Assembly: GCA_030612485.1 (NCBI GenBank)
Contig: JAUWNS010000014.1
Coordinates: 1-23,709 of the forward strand
From: Candidatus Bipolaricaulota bacterium
GTDB taxonomy: Bacteria > Bipolaricaulota > Bipolaricaulia > UBA7950 > UBA9294
DNA: 23,709 bases
Reading direction: 5' to 3'
Positions within the stretch are counted from its first letter, which is position 1, and each line of letters starts with the position of its first letter. The position numbers were made by a program, and so were the translations under genes. Below the pieces are notes generated by a model. The model made no database searches. It was not told the DNA's origin and saw only the letters and a program-made list of their open reading frames with translations. Positions 13,902 through 19,438 of the stretch are shown piece after piece.

Positions 13902-14380
13902 TGGTCTTGAATCGTGAGTTTCTAAGCGGGAATCTACCGCTCTGAGAATTGCAGGGACGCGGCGACAAAGCAAGAGGGTGACACGGAGACGCGAAGAGTG
14001 AAAACAAATATCCCTTGGCGATCTTGGTGTCGCGACACCTCTGCGGCTTGAGTGAATGCAACGAACGGGCGAGAGGAAAAGCTTGTGCCTCTCGCAAAGA
14101 CGTGAAGCGGTGATGAGGGACGGGCGGAAAATGGTGAATGGTAAGTCGTAAGTGGTGAATCGTAGGAGGAAGCCCAGCGTCCGAAGTCCAAGGTCCAAAG
14201 TCGGGAAGCAGTGACGAGTGATGAGAAAGAACAAAAGCATTCCCTCGCAGAGACGCAGAGAACGCCAAGAGAAGCGATAAGAAGGGAAAAGAACATAGAG
14301 AAGCCTTTCTTGGCGGCCTTTGCGGCTTGAGTGCGCGTAGCGAGCGGGCGAGAGGAAAAGCTTGTGCCTCTCGCAAAGAC
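13902..14380. repeat. Composite purine-rich word-repeat array (best-preserved full set)
   Basis: No gene is seen in 13743-14741. In order: a 55-bp element starting GGTCTTGAATCGTGA (13910); octamers GACACGGA/GACGCGAA (13979-13995); AAAACAAATATCCCTTGGCG; a 14-bp perfect palindrome GGTGTCGCGACACC (14026-14039); the 70-bp element (to 14106); heptamers such as GTAAGTC/GTAAGTG (14133-14170) and GTCCGAA/GTCCAAG/GTCCAAA (14179-14200); AGAAAGAACAAAAGC; GCAGAGAC words; and a second 70-bp element (14311-14380). Positions 14114-14238 are identical to 18809-18933. The minus strand is stop-free in all three frames over 13934-14376, a by-product of purine bias rather than evidence of protein. Confidence 0.85.
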
Positions 14381-14741
14381 GGTTCCTAGCCTGGTAAGGA
14401 GGATGAAACGATGAAGCGCAAACATTTCGGCTCCGAGCTGTTTCAAGCGGGTAACTGACCACTAGCGCGTGCTCGCAATCCTGCTCTAAGAAATCCAGGA
14501 AGCCGGTTGCGAAGCAAGGCCGGAGGCCCGTATGGTTTTGAGGATGCCGTGCTGTTCCGAGTGGGTCATTCTAACGTTCGAGTCGGTTTAAGCAGCTACT
14601 CCGAAGCCGAGCGTGTCTACGCAGCAACATCGCTGGCCGGTTACCCACACTAAACAGCGAGGAAAGCATACGCGCGTTGGAGCGAATGTTGCTTGCGGTT
14701 TCACCGCGACAAGGCCAGAGGAGGATCGATCCACCACCGCG
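14381..14741. other. Gap without a convincing gene
   Basis: This stretch follows the repeat array. It holds the third CCGG hairpin (14503-14528), a short phrase ACTAGCGCG (14461-14469) also seen near 13882, and a motif CGTTGGAGCGA (14674-14684) that recurs at 15579-15589 on the far side of the nucleotidyltransferase pair. Open frames here lack ribosome-binding sites and protein-like composition. Confidence 0.5.
14503..14528. repeat. CCGG hairpin repeat, third of three copies
   Basis: CCGGTTGCGAAGCAAGGCCGG folds as CCGG-TTGC-gaa-GCAA-(gg)-CCGG with a three-base loop. Near-identical copies are at 3601-3626 and 5458-5483; each is followed by GAGG(C/T)C or a close variant. All three lie in repeat zones and none within an intact gene. 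Confidence 0.65.
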
Positions 14742-15215
14742 CTATCCCTTGTCGAGTGAATCCAATCGCTCGGCTTCCTTGAGCTTTTCGATATCGATCT
14801 TGTCTTGCGGCCTTCCGCTCGCTTTTTTTGCAAGGATCAGGTCCGGTCTCGAAATGAACGGTACTTCAACACCACCCAGTCTGACCAACTCGCGATTCTT
14901 CCACGCCTCTTCGAATTCGACTCCTGGAATCGACATCATAACATCAACTCGCAGAGGAGGTCTCCCTATCTGATAGAAATAATCTTTCTGAGTGAAGTCA
15001 TCTGCCATGAGGTTTGCGAGTGGTGCGCCGAATTCCTTCAACGCAGCGTATACCGAAATTGCATTATCAGAATCAGTCGCTATCCATACGTCAAGGTCCT
15101 TTGTGAATCGTGGCTCGCTGTACTTCATTACTGCGTAGCCACCCACCACCAAGTAACGAACATCATGCTTTTCGAAAAGATTCAACAGTTCTTTGAAGTC
15201 GGAACTCGTCAGCAT
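14742..15215 (-). CDS. DUF6036-type nucleotidyltransferase (candidate toxin)
   Basis: This 157-residue protein has the minimal polymerase-beta-fold nucleotidyltransferase motifs: VVGGYAVMKY (Gly25-Gly26) followed by PRFTKDLDVWI with Asp40 and Asp42 as metal ligands, and the third acidic strand RVDVMM with Asp91. ISRPDLILAKKASGRPQDKI near the C-terminus (residues 121-140) is the conserved helix of the DUF6036/AbiEii-like group. Related enzymes modify tRNA or proteins and act as toxins in MenT/AbiE-like systems; others are uncharacterised. It starts at ATG 15215 with GAGG five bases upstream and overlaps the preceding gene by 53 bases, which implies coupled translation of a two-gene module. Confidence 0.8.
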   Translation of the reverse strand: MLTSSDFKELLNLFEKHDVRYLVVGGYAVMKYSEPRFTKDLDVWIATDSDNAISVYAALKEFGAPLANLMADDFTQKDYFYQIGRPPLRVDVMMSIPGVEFEEAWKNRELVRLGGVEVPFISRPDLILAKKASGRPQDKIDIEKLKEAERLDSLDKG

Positions 15216-15465
15216 CCTTACCTCGAATTAAGAAATAGTCGCGCAGCATGTCGGATACGGCCTCAAAAATGGCGTATGCCCCTTGAGATTGCCAGAAGCA
15301 AATGTCAAATGAACGACTGTCGTCTGTAATACGCTGATAATTTTCCTCTATCGCTTTTATTTGCTCTCCCACCGAAGAATGATTAGCTCGCTGCCCCGCA
15401 ATATAGCGGCGGTGGGCGTCGTCCGCTAGTATCGCTCTTCCCGACCCATATCTTCTCGCTTCCAT
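15163..15465 (-). CDS. Uncharacterised partner of the nucleotidyltransferase (candidate antitoxin)
   Basis: From ATG 15465 (with GGAGCAAGG upstream) the product is 100 residues; the frame is open further to 15519. It begins MEARRYGSGRAILADDAHRR, then a helical charged middle (VGEQIKAIEENYQRITDD) and a C-terminal half with FWQSQGAYAIFEAVSDML and RLQRTVESFRKA. I do not recognise a named domain. Short proteins in this position before DUF6036-type enzymes suggest an antitoxin or cofactor role. The long 53-base overlap with the downstream gene supports a paired function. Confidence 0.6.
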   Translation of the reverse strand: MEARRYGSGRAILADDAHRRYIAGQRANHSSVGEQIKAIEENYQRITDDSRSFDICFWQSQGAYAIFEAVSDMLRDYFLIRGKDADEFRLQRTVESFRKA

Positions 15466-15711
15466 ATTGACCTTGCTCCTTGCACACAACATCGTACAGC
15501 CATCAACCTTCTCCAGCAAGTTTACCCAATATGCCGGGCAAATCTCAGAGGGCTCGCCTCGAACGGAGGAGGTCTACACACGTTGGAGCGAGCAAAAGCC
15601 TGGAGTCTACACTTAACACCTGGATCCGTGAAGCATCTGGTGGCATAAATTGGCTTTCTTTCAGACAGAGTGCTATACCTCACAGTGTGAATGTCTAAAT
15701 GAGGCATTCAT

Positions 15712-15753
15712 CTAGGAGGTGAAGTGAGCGCTATCCGTGTCTACTACTCTCAT
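15712..15753 (-). pseudogene. 13-codon remnant of the DUF433 partner toxin (DUF5615-like start)
   Basis: ATGA at the DUF433 stop begins a second frame, MRVVDTDSAHFTS, ending at TAG 15712-15714. DUF433 genes are normally followed, often with exactly this ATGA overlap, by a PIN-like DUF5615 toxin beginning M(R/K)(V/L)L.D. The first residues fit loosely, then the gene stops, so the toxin appears lost by truncation. The match is short, so confidence is limited. Confidence 0.35.
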
Positions 15754-15971
15754 ACTGGAACGATTTTTTTCCGGGTCATTTCGGCTGCGTAGGCCAGTGC
15801 AGCCAACGCAGCCTCGCGGCTCAAGGAAGGATAAGCTTCAAGCACGTCTTCGATGGTGTCGCCATTTGCTAGGCAGCTTACGATGATCCAGACCATGATC
15901 CGGGTGCCCTTGATGCAAGGCTTGCCATGACACACGTTAGGATCGATCGAGATACGCTCCTTCCACTCCAA
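15750..15971 (-). CDS. DUF433-family antitoxin
   Basis: The 73-residue protein reads RISIDPNVCHGKPCIKGTRI and continues MVWIIVSCLANGDTIEDVLE, the highly recognisable DUF433 core (I..dP.v..GkP.IkGTRi.V..il..la.G.s.eeil..yP.l). Its helix-turn-helix region represses its own operon in VapBC-like systems. It starts at TTG 15971, since AGGAGGTG is correctly placed and no ATG is available. The partner toxin is reduced to a 13-codon remnant, so this is an orphan antitoxin that may protect against related toxins or simply persist. Confidence 0.9.
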   Translation of the reverse strand: MEWKERISIDPNVCHGKPCIKGTRIMVWIIVSCLANGDTIEDVLEAYPSLSREAALAALAYAAEMTRKKIVPV

Positions 15972-16387
15972 ATCTCAACACCTCCTAAGTGTTAATGATA
16001 GCCCTGTTTATCGCTCAGGCAAACCCCAACCCCGTGGCAGGCCTGCTTGGCCATTTGCTGTTACAGCTTCCTCCCACCATAGACAACCGCGCGTGCACCG
16101 GGGTTGGATCTTGAATCGTGACTTTCTACGCAGGGGGTTACCGTTCTGAGAATTCCAGGGACACAGAGCGAGGGCGCGACACGGGGATACGGAGACGCGG
16201 GGGGAGAGAGGGCGACGCGGAGACGCGGGGACACGGAGACGCGAAGAGTGAAAACAAATATCCCTTGGCAATCTTGCGTTGCAACACCTCTGCGACTTGA
16301 GCGAGTGATAACGAACGGGCGAGAGAAAGGGAATACGTTTCTTCTGCCTGGTCGGCAGACAGGTAGCACTAAAGAGCGGTCCTTGGT
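15972..16387. repeat. Gap filled by composite word repeats
   Basis: The 55-bp element occurs at 16106-16165 (GGATCTTGAATCGTGACTTT). Octamers GACGCGGA/GACACGGA run 16173-16247, followed by AGAGTGAAAACAAATATCCC and a variant of the 14-bp palindrome with core GTTGCAAC (16278-16285). Last comes a 3'-truncated 70-bp element of the GATAACGAACGGG subtype to about 16327. No gene is supported; the frames open here are repeat by-products. Confidence 0.75.
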
Positions 16388-16735
16388 TTAGTCCATTAGA
16401 ATTCCAAGCGCGCATAGGATCGCGTCTTCGACTTCGCGCATCAATCCGGAACAGACTTTACCAGCAAAAGGTCCTCGAAGAAGGAGGGATTTATCGAGCG
16501 TGGCAATCTGCTCGCACTTGGCAATCGATTGTCGATCCAGTCCACCTTCGCCCGCTGGCAGTTTAACGTGAGTTGGGGCAGGACGAGACATAGTTGAAAG
16601 AGGAACAACGATTACATCACCGGCCAAGCGATTCCGCACATCTAATGATACGACAAGTGCAGGGCGGGCCTTCCGATCTTGCGGCTGGTTCTTAAATCTT
16701 ACAAGCCAGATTTCACCCCGACGAGGATAAGGCAT
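16388..16735 (-). CDS. mazF: MazF/PemK-family endoribonuclease toxin (second copy)
   Basis: From ATG 16735 the product is 115 residues: MPYPRRGEIWLVRFKNQPQD, then KARPALVVSLDVRNRLAGDV and VVPLSTMSRPAPTHVKLPAG, closing with QSIAKCEQIATLDKSLL. These are the canonical MazF motifs (RGEIW, K.RPalVvS.d, vvplT, s.i.ceqi.tldk.rl). The ATG is two bases after the stop of the upstream RHH gene, so the earlier in-frame extension is rejected. It is not closely similar to the MazF at 2659, so this is an independent acquisition and not a duplication. Confidence 0.92.
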   Translation of the reverse strand: MPYPRRGEIWLVRFKNQPQDRKARPALVVSLDVRNRLAGDVIVVPLSTMSRPAPTHVKLPAGEGGLDRQSIAKCEQIATLDKSLLLRGPFAGKVCSGLMREVEDAILCALGILMD

Positions 16736-16736
16736 G

Positions 16737-17009
16737 CTATTCCCATAAGCGTTTGCTATCCGCGGCAACGCCCCTGGTCCACTGACGATCTTCTTCTTGC
16801 TCAGCCATTGACAAAGAGCAATAATAGGCTTCAATCTCCCGCTCAAGCTGCTCGAAGCGGCGTACTTTGGACCAATCTCGTAGAACAGCCTCAATTATGG
16901 CGCTTCGAGAATCGCCAGCCGATCGATCTACTCTCTGATCAACTGCCGCAAGAAGCACGGGGTCGAGGCTGATTGTTACTCTTTTCTTTCCTTGCATAAC
17001 ATTTATCAT
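16737..17009 (-). CDS. Ribbon-helix-helix antitoxin, partner of MazF
   Basis: This 90-residue protein has a basic N-terminal strand, KKRVTISLDPVLLAAVDQRV, followed by AGDSRSAIIEAVLRDWSKV, the standard RHH pattern (RvTisld..l...d......SRSe.i..al). The acidic C-terminal half (EREIEAYYCSLSMAEQEEDR) should bind MazF. ATG 17009 lies about 23 bases after the -10 box; an alternative ATG is 16997. Ribosome-binding signals are weak (GGG directly before 17009). The gene abuts mazF. Confidence 0.9.
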   Translation of the reverse strand: MINVMQGKKRVTISLDPVLLAAVDQRVDRSAGDSRSAIIEAVLRDWSKVRRFEQLEREIEAYYCSLSMAEQEEDRQWTRGVAADSKRLWE

Positions 17010-17017
17010 CCCGTTTT

Positions 17018-17061
17018 CATACTGACAGTATGATTATACACCGGCATTCTGTCCTTTACAA
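17018..17061 (-). promoter_or_regulatory. Promoter and palindromic operator of the RHH/MazF module
   Basis: On the minus strand TTGTAA (17056-17061), a 17-bp spacer and a perfect TATAAT (17033-17038) are followed at once by CATACTG-a-CAGTATG (17018-17032), a perfect 15-bp palindrome covering the transcription start. This is the expected binding site for the RHH antitoxin dimer. Confidence 0.75.
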
Positions 17062-17390
17062 AGATGAGAGTCGTCTCAGATAGATATGAGACCTTCATTC
17101 TTGGTGTTTTCTTATCTTGCCGACGCGCTTCGCGATCGCGCTGATGGCAGAGAAGCAGAGCTCCAGGAAGTTCATGACCGGTGATCTGGTAGACGGCACC
17201 TTGGCATTCAGGGTAGCAGTCTTGCCATGAGATCCTTACGGATGACACCAAAAACGCCAAGAACGAAGGTCTGGTAGACCCCGCTTTCTCGTTTGCACAT
17301 TCTCTTTATGTTGAGATAGACTTTGCAAGACTTGCACGGTGGCTGAGCTTGGCCGCCGCCTGGTGCAAAGGACGGAAGCAGAGGAAGCTA
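17062..17390. other. Gap between two divergent TA modules
   Basis: No gene is called. There is a perfect 6-bp inverted repeat GTCTCA/TGAGAC (17073-17092) and the phrase CTGGTAGAC occurs twice (17187 and 17270), the second within the palindrome GGTCTGGTAGACC. An 84-codon minus-strand frame (17006-17260) contains a passage that looks protein-like (CYPECQGAVYQITGHELPGA) but lacks a ribosome-binding site and runs into the RHH promoter. It may be a gene remnant. Confidence 0.4.
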
Positions 17391-17684
17391 ATGGGTCTCA
17401 CCTTCGAATGGGATGAGCATAAGGCAGAAGGGAACCGGAAGAAGCATGGTGTTTCTTTTGAGGAGGTTGCCACGGTATTTGGCGATCCATTGTCCCTCAA
17501 CATTGACGATCCCCGCCACTCAGCGACAGAAGAACGTCTTATTACTATTTGGCAGTCATACCGACATCGAACGCTGGTTGTCGTACATGCAAAACGGGGG
17601 GATACTATTCGCATCATCAGCGCACGTCACCCAACACAGCGTGAAAGGAGGACGTATGAAGAAGGCACCTATGAGTCACCGTGA
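17391..17684 (+). CDS. brnT: BrnT-family ribonuclease toxin
   Basis: The 97-residue product begins MGLTFEWDEHKAEGNRKKHG and includes VSFEEVATVFGDPLSLNIDD, ERLITIWQSYRHRTLVVVHA, RIISARHPTQRERRTYEEG. This is the complete BrnT signature (WDe.Ka..N..KHgvsF.eA..vF.Dp, iRIISAR.a...Er..Ye). BrnT is a RelE-fold endoribonuclease that stops translation. ATG 17391 is preceded by AGAGGAAG. The next gene starts 29 bases before its stop, the usual toxin-first order of this system. Confidence 0.94.
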   Translation: MGLTFEWDEHKAEGNRKKHGVSFEEVATVFGDPLSLNIDDPRHSATEERLITIWQSYRHRTLVVVHAKRGDTIRIISARHPTQRERRTYEEGTYESP

Positions 17685-17892
17685 TCCAGATATGCTGGAC
17701 GAGTACGACTTCAGTCCAGGTGTGCGAGGGAAATATGCCGAGCGCTACATGCAAGGCAGTAACGTCATCGTGCTTGATCCCGATGTGGCGAAGATCTTTT
17801 CCGATGCCACATCCGTCAATCAGGCTCTCCGCGCTTTGGCTGAAATCATCCAGCAACAGTCAAAAAACAGCAGTCCCAAGGTCGGATCTTGA
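17656..17892 (+). CDS. brnA: BrnA-family antitoxin
   Basis: Starting at ATG 17656 after AAAGGAGGACG, the 78-residue protein contains LDEYDFSPGVRGKYAERYMQ then GSNVIVLDPDVAKIFSDATS and VNQALRALAEI, which match BrnA antitoxins (eyDFs.g.Rgkya.r...g.nvvvLdPDva..Fpds.sVNeaLR.l). The C-terminal helices form the RHH-type DNA-binding part. The last six or so residues (SSPKVGS) and the TGA are read from the start of a dispersed 55-bp repeat element, so the natural C-terminus may have been replaced. BrnA neutralises BrnT and represses the operon. Confidence 0.9.
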   Translation: MKKAPMSHRDPDMLDEYDFSPGVRGKYAERYMQGSNVIVLDPDVAKIFSDATSVNQALRALAEIIQQQSKNSSPKVGS

Positions 17893-17953
17893 ATCGTGAC
17901 TTTCTACGCGGAGATTTACCGTTCTGAGAATTTCAGAGACGCAGGGACGGGGC
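17884..17953. repeat. Third copy of the 55-bp element, supplying the brnA stop codon
   Basis: GGATCTTGAATCGTGACTTT, then CTACGCGGAGATTTACCGTT and CTGAGAATTTCAGAGACGCA, match the copies at 13910 and 16106 almost base for base. The TGA within CTTGAATCG is the brnA stop. Unlike the other copies, the downstream word arrays and 70-bp element are missing here. Confidence 0.7.
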
Positions 17954-17993
17954 GAAACGGCGACGGAGGAGGGCACACCCTTAGGCTTTTGGG

Positions 17994-18269
17994 CTAGCGG
18001 CTTACCGTTTCTAACTTCAATTCCTCAATGCGTGAGTGGACGGGGCCCAGCTTAGTGATTGTGATGTAGACCACCCTCTGTCCCTCTTCAGCCTGCTCGC
18101 TCGCTGTCTCCCTCGCCCAACGGTTGAATTCCTCGTCGCCTTCAAGTTGCATGGAGATGGTAGCTTCTTGGGGAATCCTCTCGGCGTATTCTGGATGCTC
18201 CAGGATGTATTTCTCGAACTCGAAAATTAGATCTAAGTTCCTGTCAACCATCTCCTTCAGTTTGCTCAT
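17994..18269 (-). CDS. DUF5647-family protein
   Basis: The 91-residue protein starts at ATG 18269 after GAGGAGG. It reads MSKLKEMVDRNLDLIFEFEK, YILEHPEYAERIPQEATISM and QLEGDEEFNRWARETASEQA, then VVYITITKLGPVHSRIEEL. The E-F-x-x-(Y/F)-(I/V)-L-x-(H/N)-P-E block followed by P..a......d.eFN.w matches DUF5647, a family of unknown biochemistry often paired with a small upstream gene. Its start overlaps the end of the preceding gene by 26 bases. Context among many TA modules suggests a TA-like pair; no toxin activity can be deduced from sequence. Confidence 0.75.
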   Translation of the reverse strand: MSKLKEMVDRNLDLIFEFEKYILEHPEYAERIPQEATISMQLEGDEEFNRWARETASEQAEEGQRVVYITITKLGPVHSRIEELKLETVSR

Positions 18270-18558
18270 GGAAAGCCTCCTCGCAAAAACCGGTGCCGGT
18301 AGATAGACCAATTCCCCTGATATCTCGTTCGGCTCGGGTCAAAGCTTCACTGTAGCTTAGTTTGAGAACCTCTTTCCTTGCCTCTCCCTTCTGGTTATAT
18401 CTGTCTATGTGCGTGAATCCATGGGCGGTATCATAACGGATGGCTGCCCTCCAAGATCCAGCAACCTTGATCTCTAGCTGAACCAGGAATTCCACTACTC
18501 TTCCACTTTCCGTTCTATGATAGTGTCTAATTCCGGTGTCTAGCCGAACAGGAAGCAA
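18244..18558 (-). CDS. Small DUF7718-like protein paired with DUF5647
   Basis: The product (up to 104 residues) contains VEFLVQLEIKVAGSWRAAIR and then YDTAHGFTHIDRYNQKGEAR, a pattern I associate with DUF7718 (vqle......W..vvRYDtaHGfaH.D.y...G). The C-terminus is helical (SYSEALTRAERDIR). The start is unclear: TTG 18558 gives the longest frame but has no Shine-Dalgarno sequence, and a GTG at the VVEF segment is an alternative. With the overlapping DUF5647 gene it forms a two-gene unit. Function is unknown; the family name is from memory. Confidence 0.6.
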   Translation of the reverse strand: MLPVRLDTGIRHYHRTESGRVVEFLVQLEIKVAGSWRAAIRYDTAHGFTHIDRYNQKGEARKEVLKLSYSEALTRAERDIRGIGLSTGTGFCEEAFHEQTEGDG

Positions 18559-19024
18559 GTAGGGAATTGTCTCTCAGGCACCAAAAAGCTCCATCACTAA
18601 TATAATCCCCCCGGTTCCCAGCACTTTTTATGCTATCCATTCTACTACTGGAAAGCAAGTGCCATTCAAAGGGTCAGATGCTGTCTTGCTTGCCTTCCAG
18701 AATGGTGATGTTTAGCTGTACCCCTTGGCGATCTCTGCGGCTTGAGTGAGTGATAACGAACGGGCGAGAGAAAGAGACTGTCCCCCTCGCAAAGCCGTGA
18801 AGCGGGGTTGAGGGACGGGCGGAAAATGGTGAATGGTAAGTCGTAAGTGGTGAATCGTAGGAGGAAGCCCAGCGTCCGAAGTCCAAGGTCCAAAGTCGGG
18901 AAGCAGTGACGAGTGATGAGAAAGAACAAAAGCCTTGCACAGGGGAAAGAACAAAAACAGAAAGCCTTTCTTAGCGATCTTTGCGGCTTGAGTGAGCGTA
19001 GCGAGCGGGCGAGAGAAAATGAAG
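18559..19024. repeat. Composite word-repeat array broken by the IS3 insertion
   Basis: After an unremarkable 160 bp, a 70-bp element (18721-18793, GATAACGAACGGG subtype) leads into the heptamer block. Positions 18809-18933 repeat 14114-14238 without difference. A second 70-bp element from 18966 is cut at GAGAGAAAATGAAG, where the IS begins at 19025. The expected continuation of the element (GCTTGTGCCTCTCGCAAAGAC) is not found on the far side of the IS. Confidence 0.8.
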
Positions 19025-19096
19025 TGAACCCCTGCGACTGGACAGATGGGTGAAGGAATCACTAAATTGTCTGGAGGGCCGCAAGGAGGATGTTTC

Positions 19097-19438
19097 ATGG
19101 CAGGCAACAGGAAGTTCAGCAAGGCGTTTAAGAGTCAGGTCGTTGAGGAGTTTCTGGCAGGGGAAGCTACCCAGGCACAGTTGGCCCGCCGGTATGGTGT
19201 CTCAGACAATCTAATTCTGCAGTGGAGGAAGCGCTATGCAGAAGGGAAGTTAGAAGAGGTTGCGGGCCCTTCGGACAAGGAGGAGCGGATCAAAGAACTG
19301 GAACGGATGGTCGGGCGGTTGACGATGGAGAACGAGCTGTTAAAAAAGGGCGTGCGCTTCGCTCTATTGCGGAAAAACGAGAGTTCCTCCACGATCAGCA
19401 GACCAATCTCGAATCGATCAAGCGGGGGTGTCGAGTGA
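19097..19438 (+). CDS. IS3-family transposase OrfA (helix-turn-helix, leucine zipper)
   Basis: The 113-residue frame starts at ATG 19097 after AAGGAGG. It encodes the HTH_Tnp_1 domain, RKFSKAFKSQVVEEFLAGEA, then TQAQLARRYGVSDNLILQWR, which binds the terminal repeats, and a coiled coil (ERIKELERMVGRLTMENELL) for multimerisation. After MENELLKK the 0 frame continues into unrelated residues (GVRFALLRKNESSS) to the stop, as expected when the useful protein arises by frameshifting at 19342. OrfA alone usually acts as a repressor. Confidence 0.92.
   Translation: MAGNRKFSKAFKSQVVEEFLAGEATQAQLARRYGVSDNLILQWRKRYAEGKLEEVAGPSDKEERIKELERMVGRLTMENELLKKGVRFALLRKNESSSTISRPISNRSSGGVE
19342..19348 (+). promoter_or_regulatory. 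A AAA AAG slippery heptamer for OrfA-OrfB frameshifting
   Basis: The heptamer lies in the correct register (orfA codons TTA AAA AAG), directly after the MENELL zipper. Slipping one base back moves ribosomes from the orfA frame into the orfB frame. This is the classical IS3-family arrangement. The stimulatory structure downstream was not worked out. Confidence 0.85.

Noticed and set aside
13858..14462. Three overlapping minus-strand frames of 170-192 codons
   Set aside because: All three frames are open because the repeat DNA is purine-rich on the other strand. The products are low-complexity and recur wherever the repeat recurs, without start signals.
14674..15589. Attachment-site-like direct repeat CGTTGGAGCGA flanking the nucleotidyltransferase pair
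   Set aside because: Only 11 bases match and the surroundings differ; with so much repetitive sequence nearby this could be chance.
17006..17260. 84-codon minus-strand frame between the RHH/MazF and BrnT modules
   Set aside because: Part of it looks protein-like, but it has no ribosome-binding site and runs through the RHH promoter and operator. At most it is a remnant.
14742..18558. Integron cassette array
   Set aside because: No integron integrase or attC-type site with the expected core could be recognised; only the arrangement of small modules is similar.
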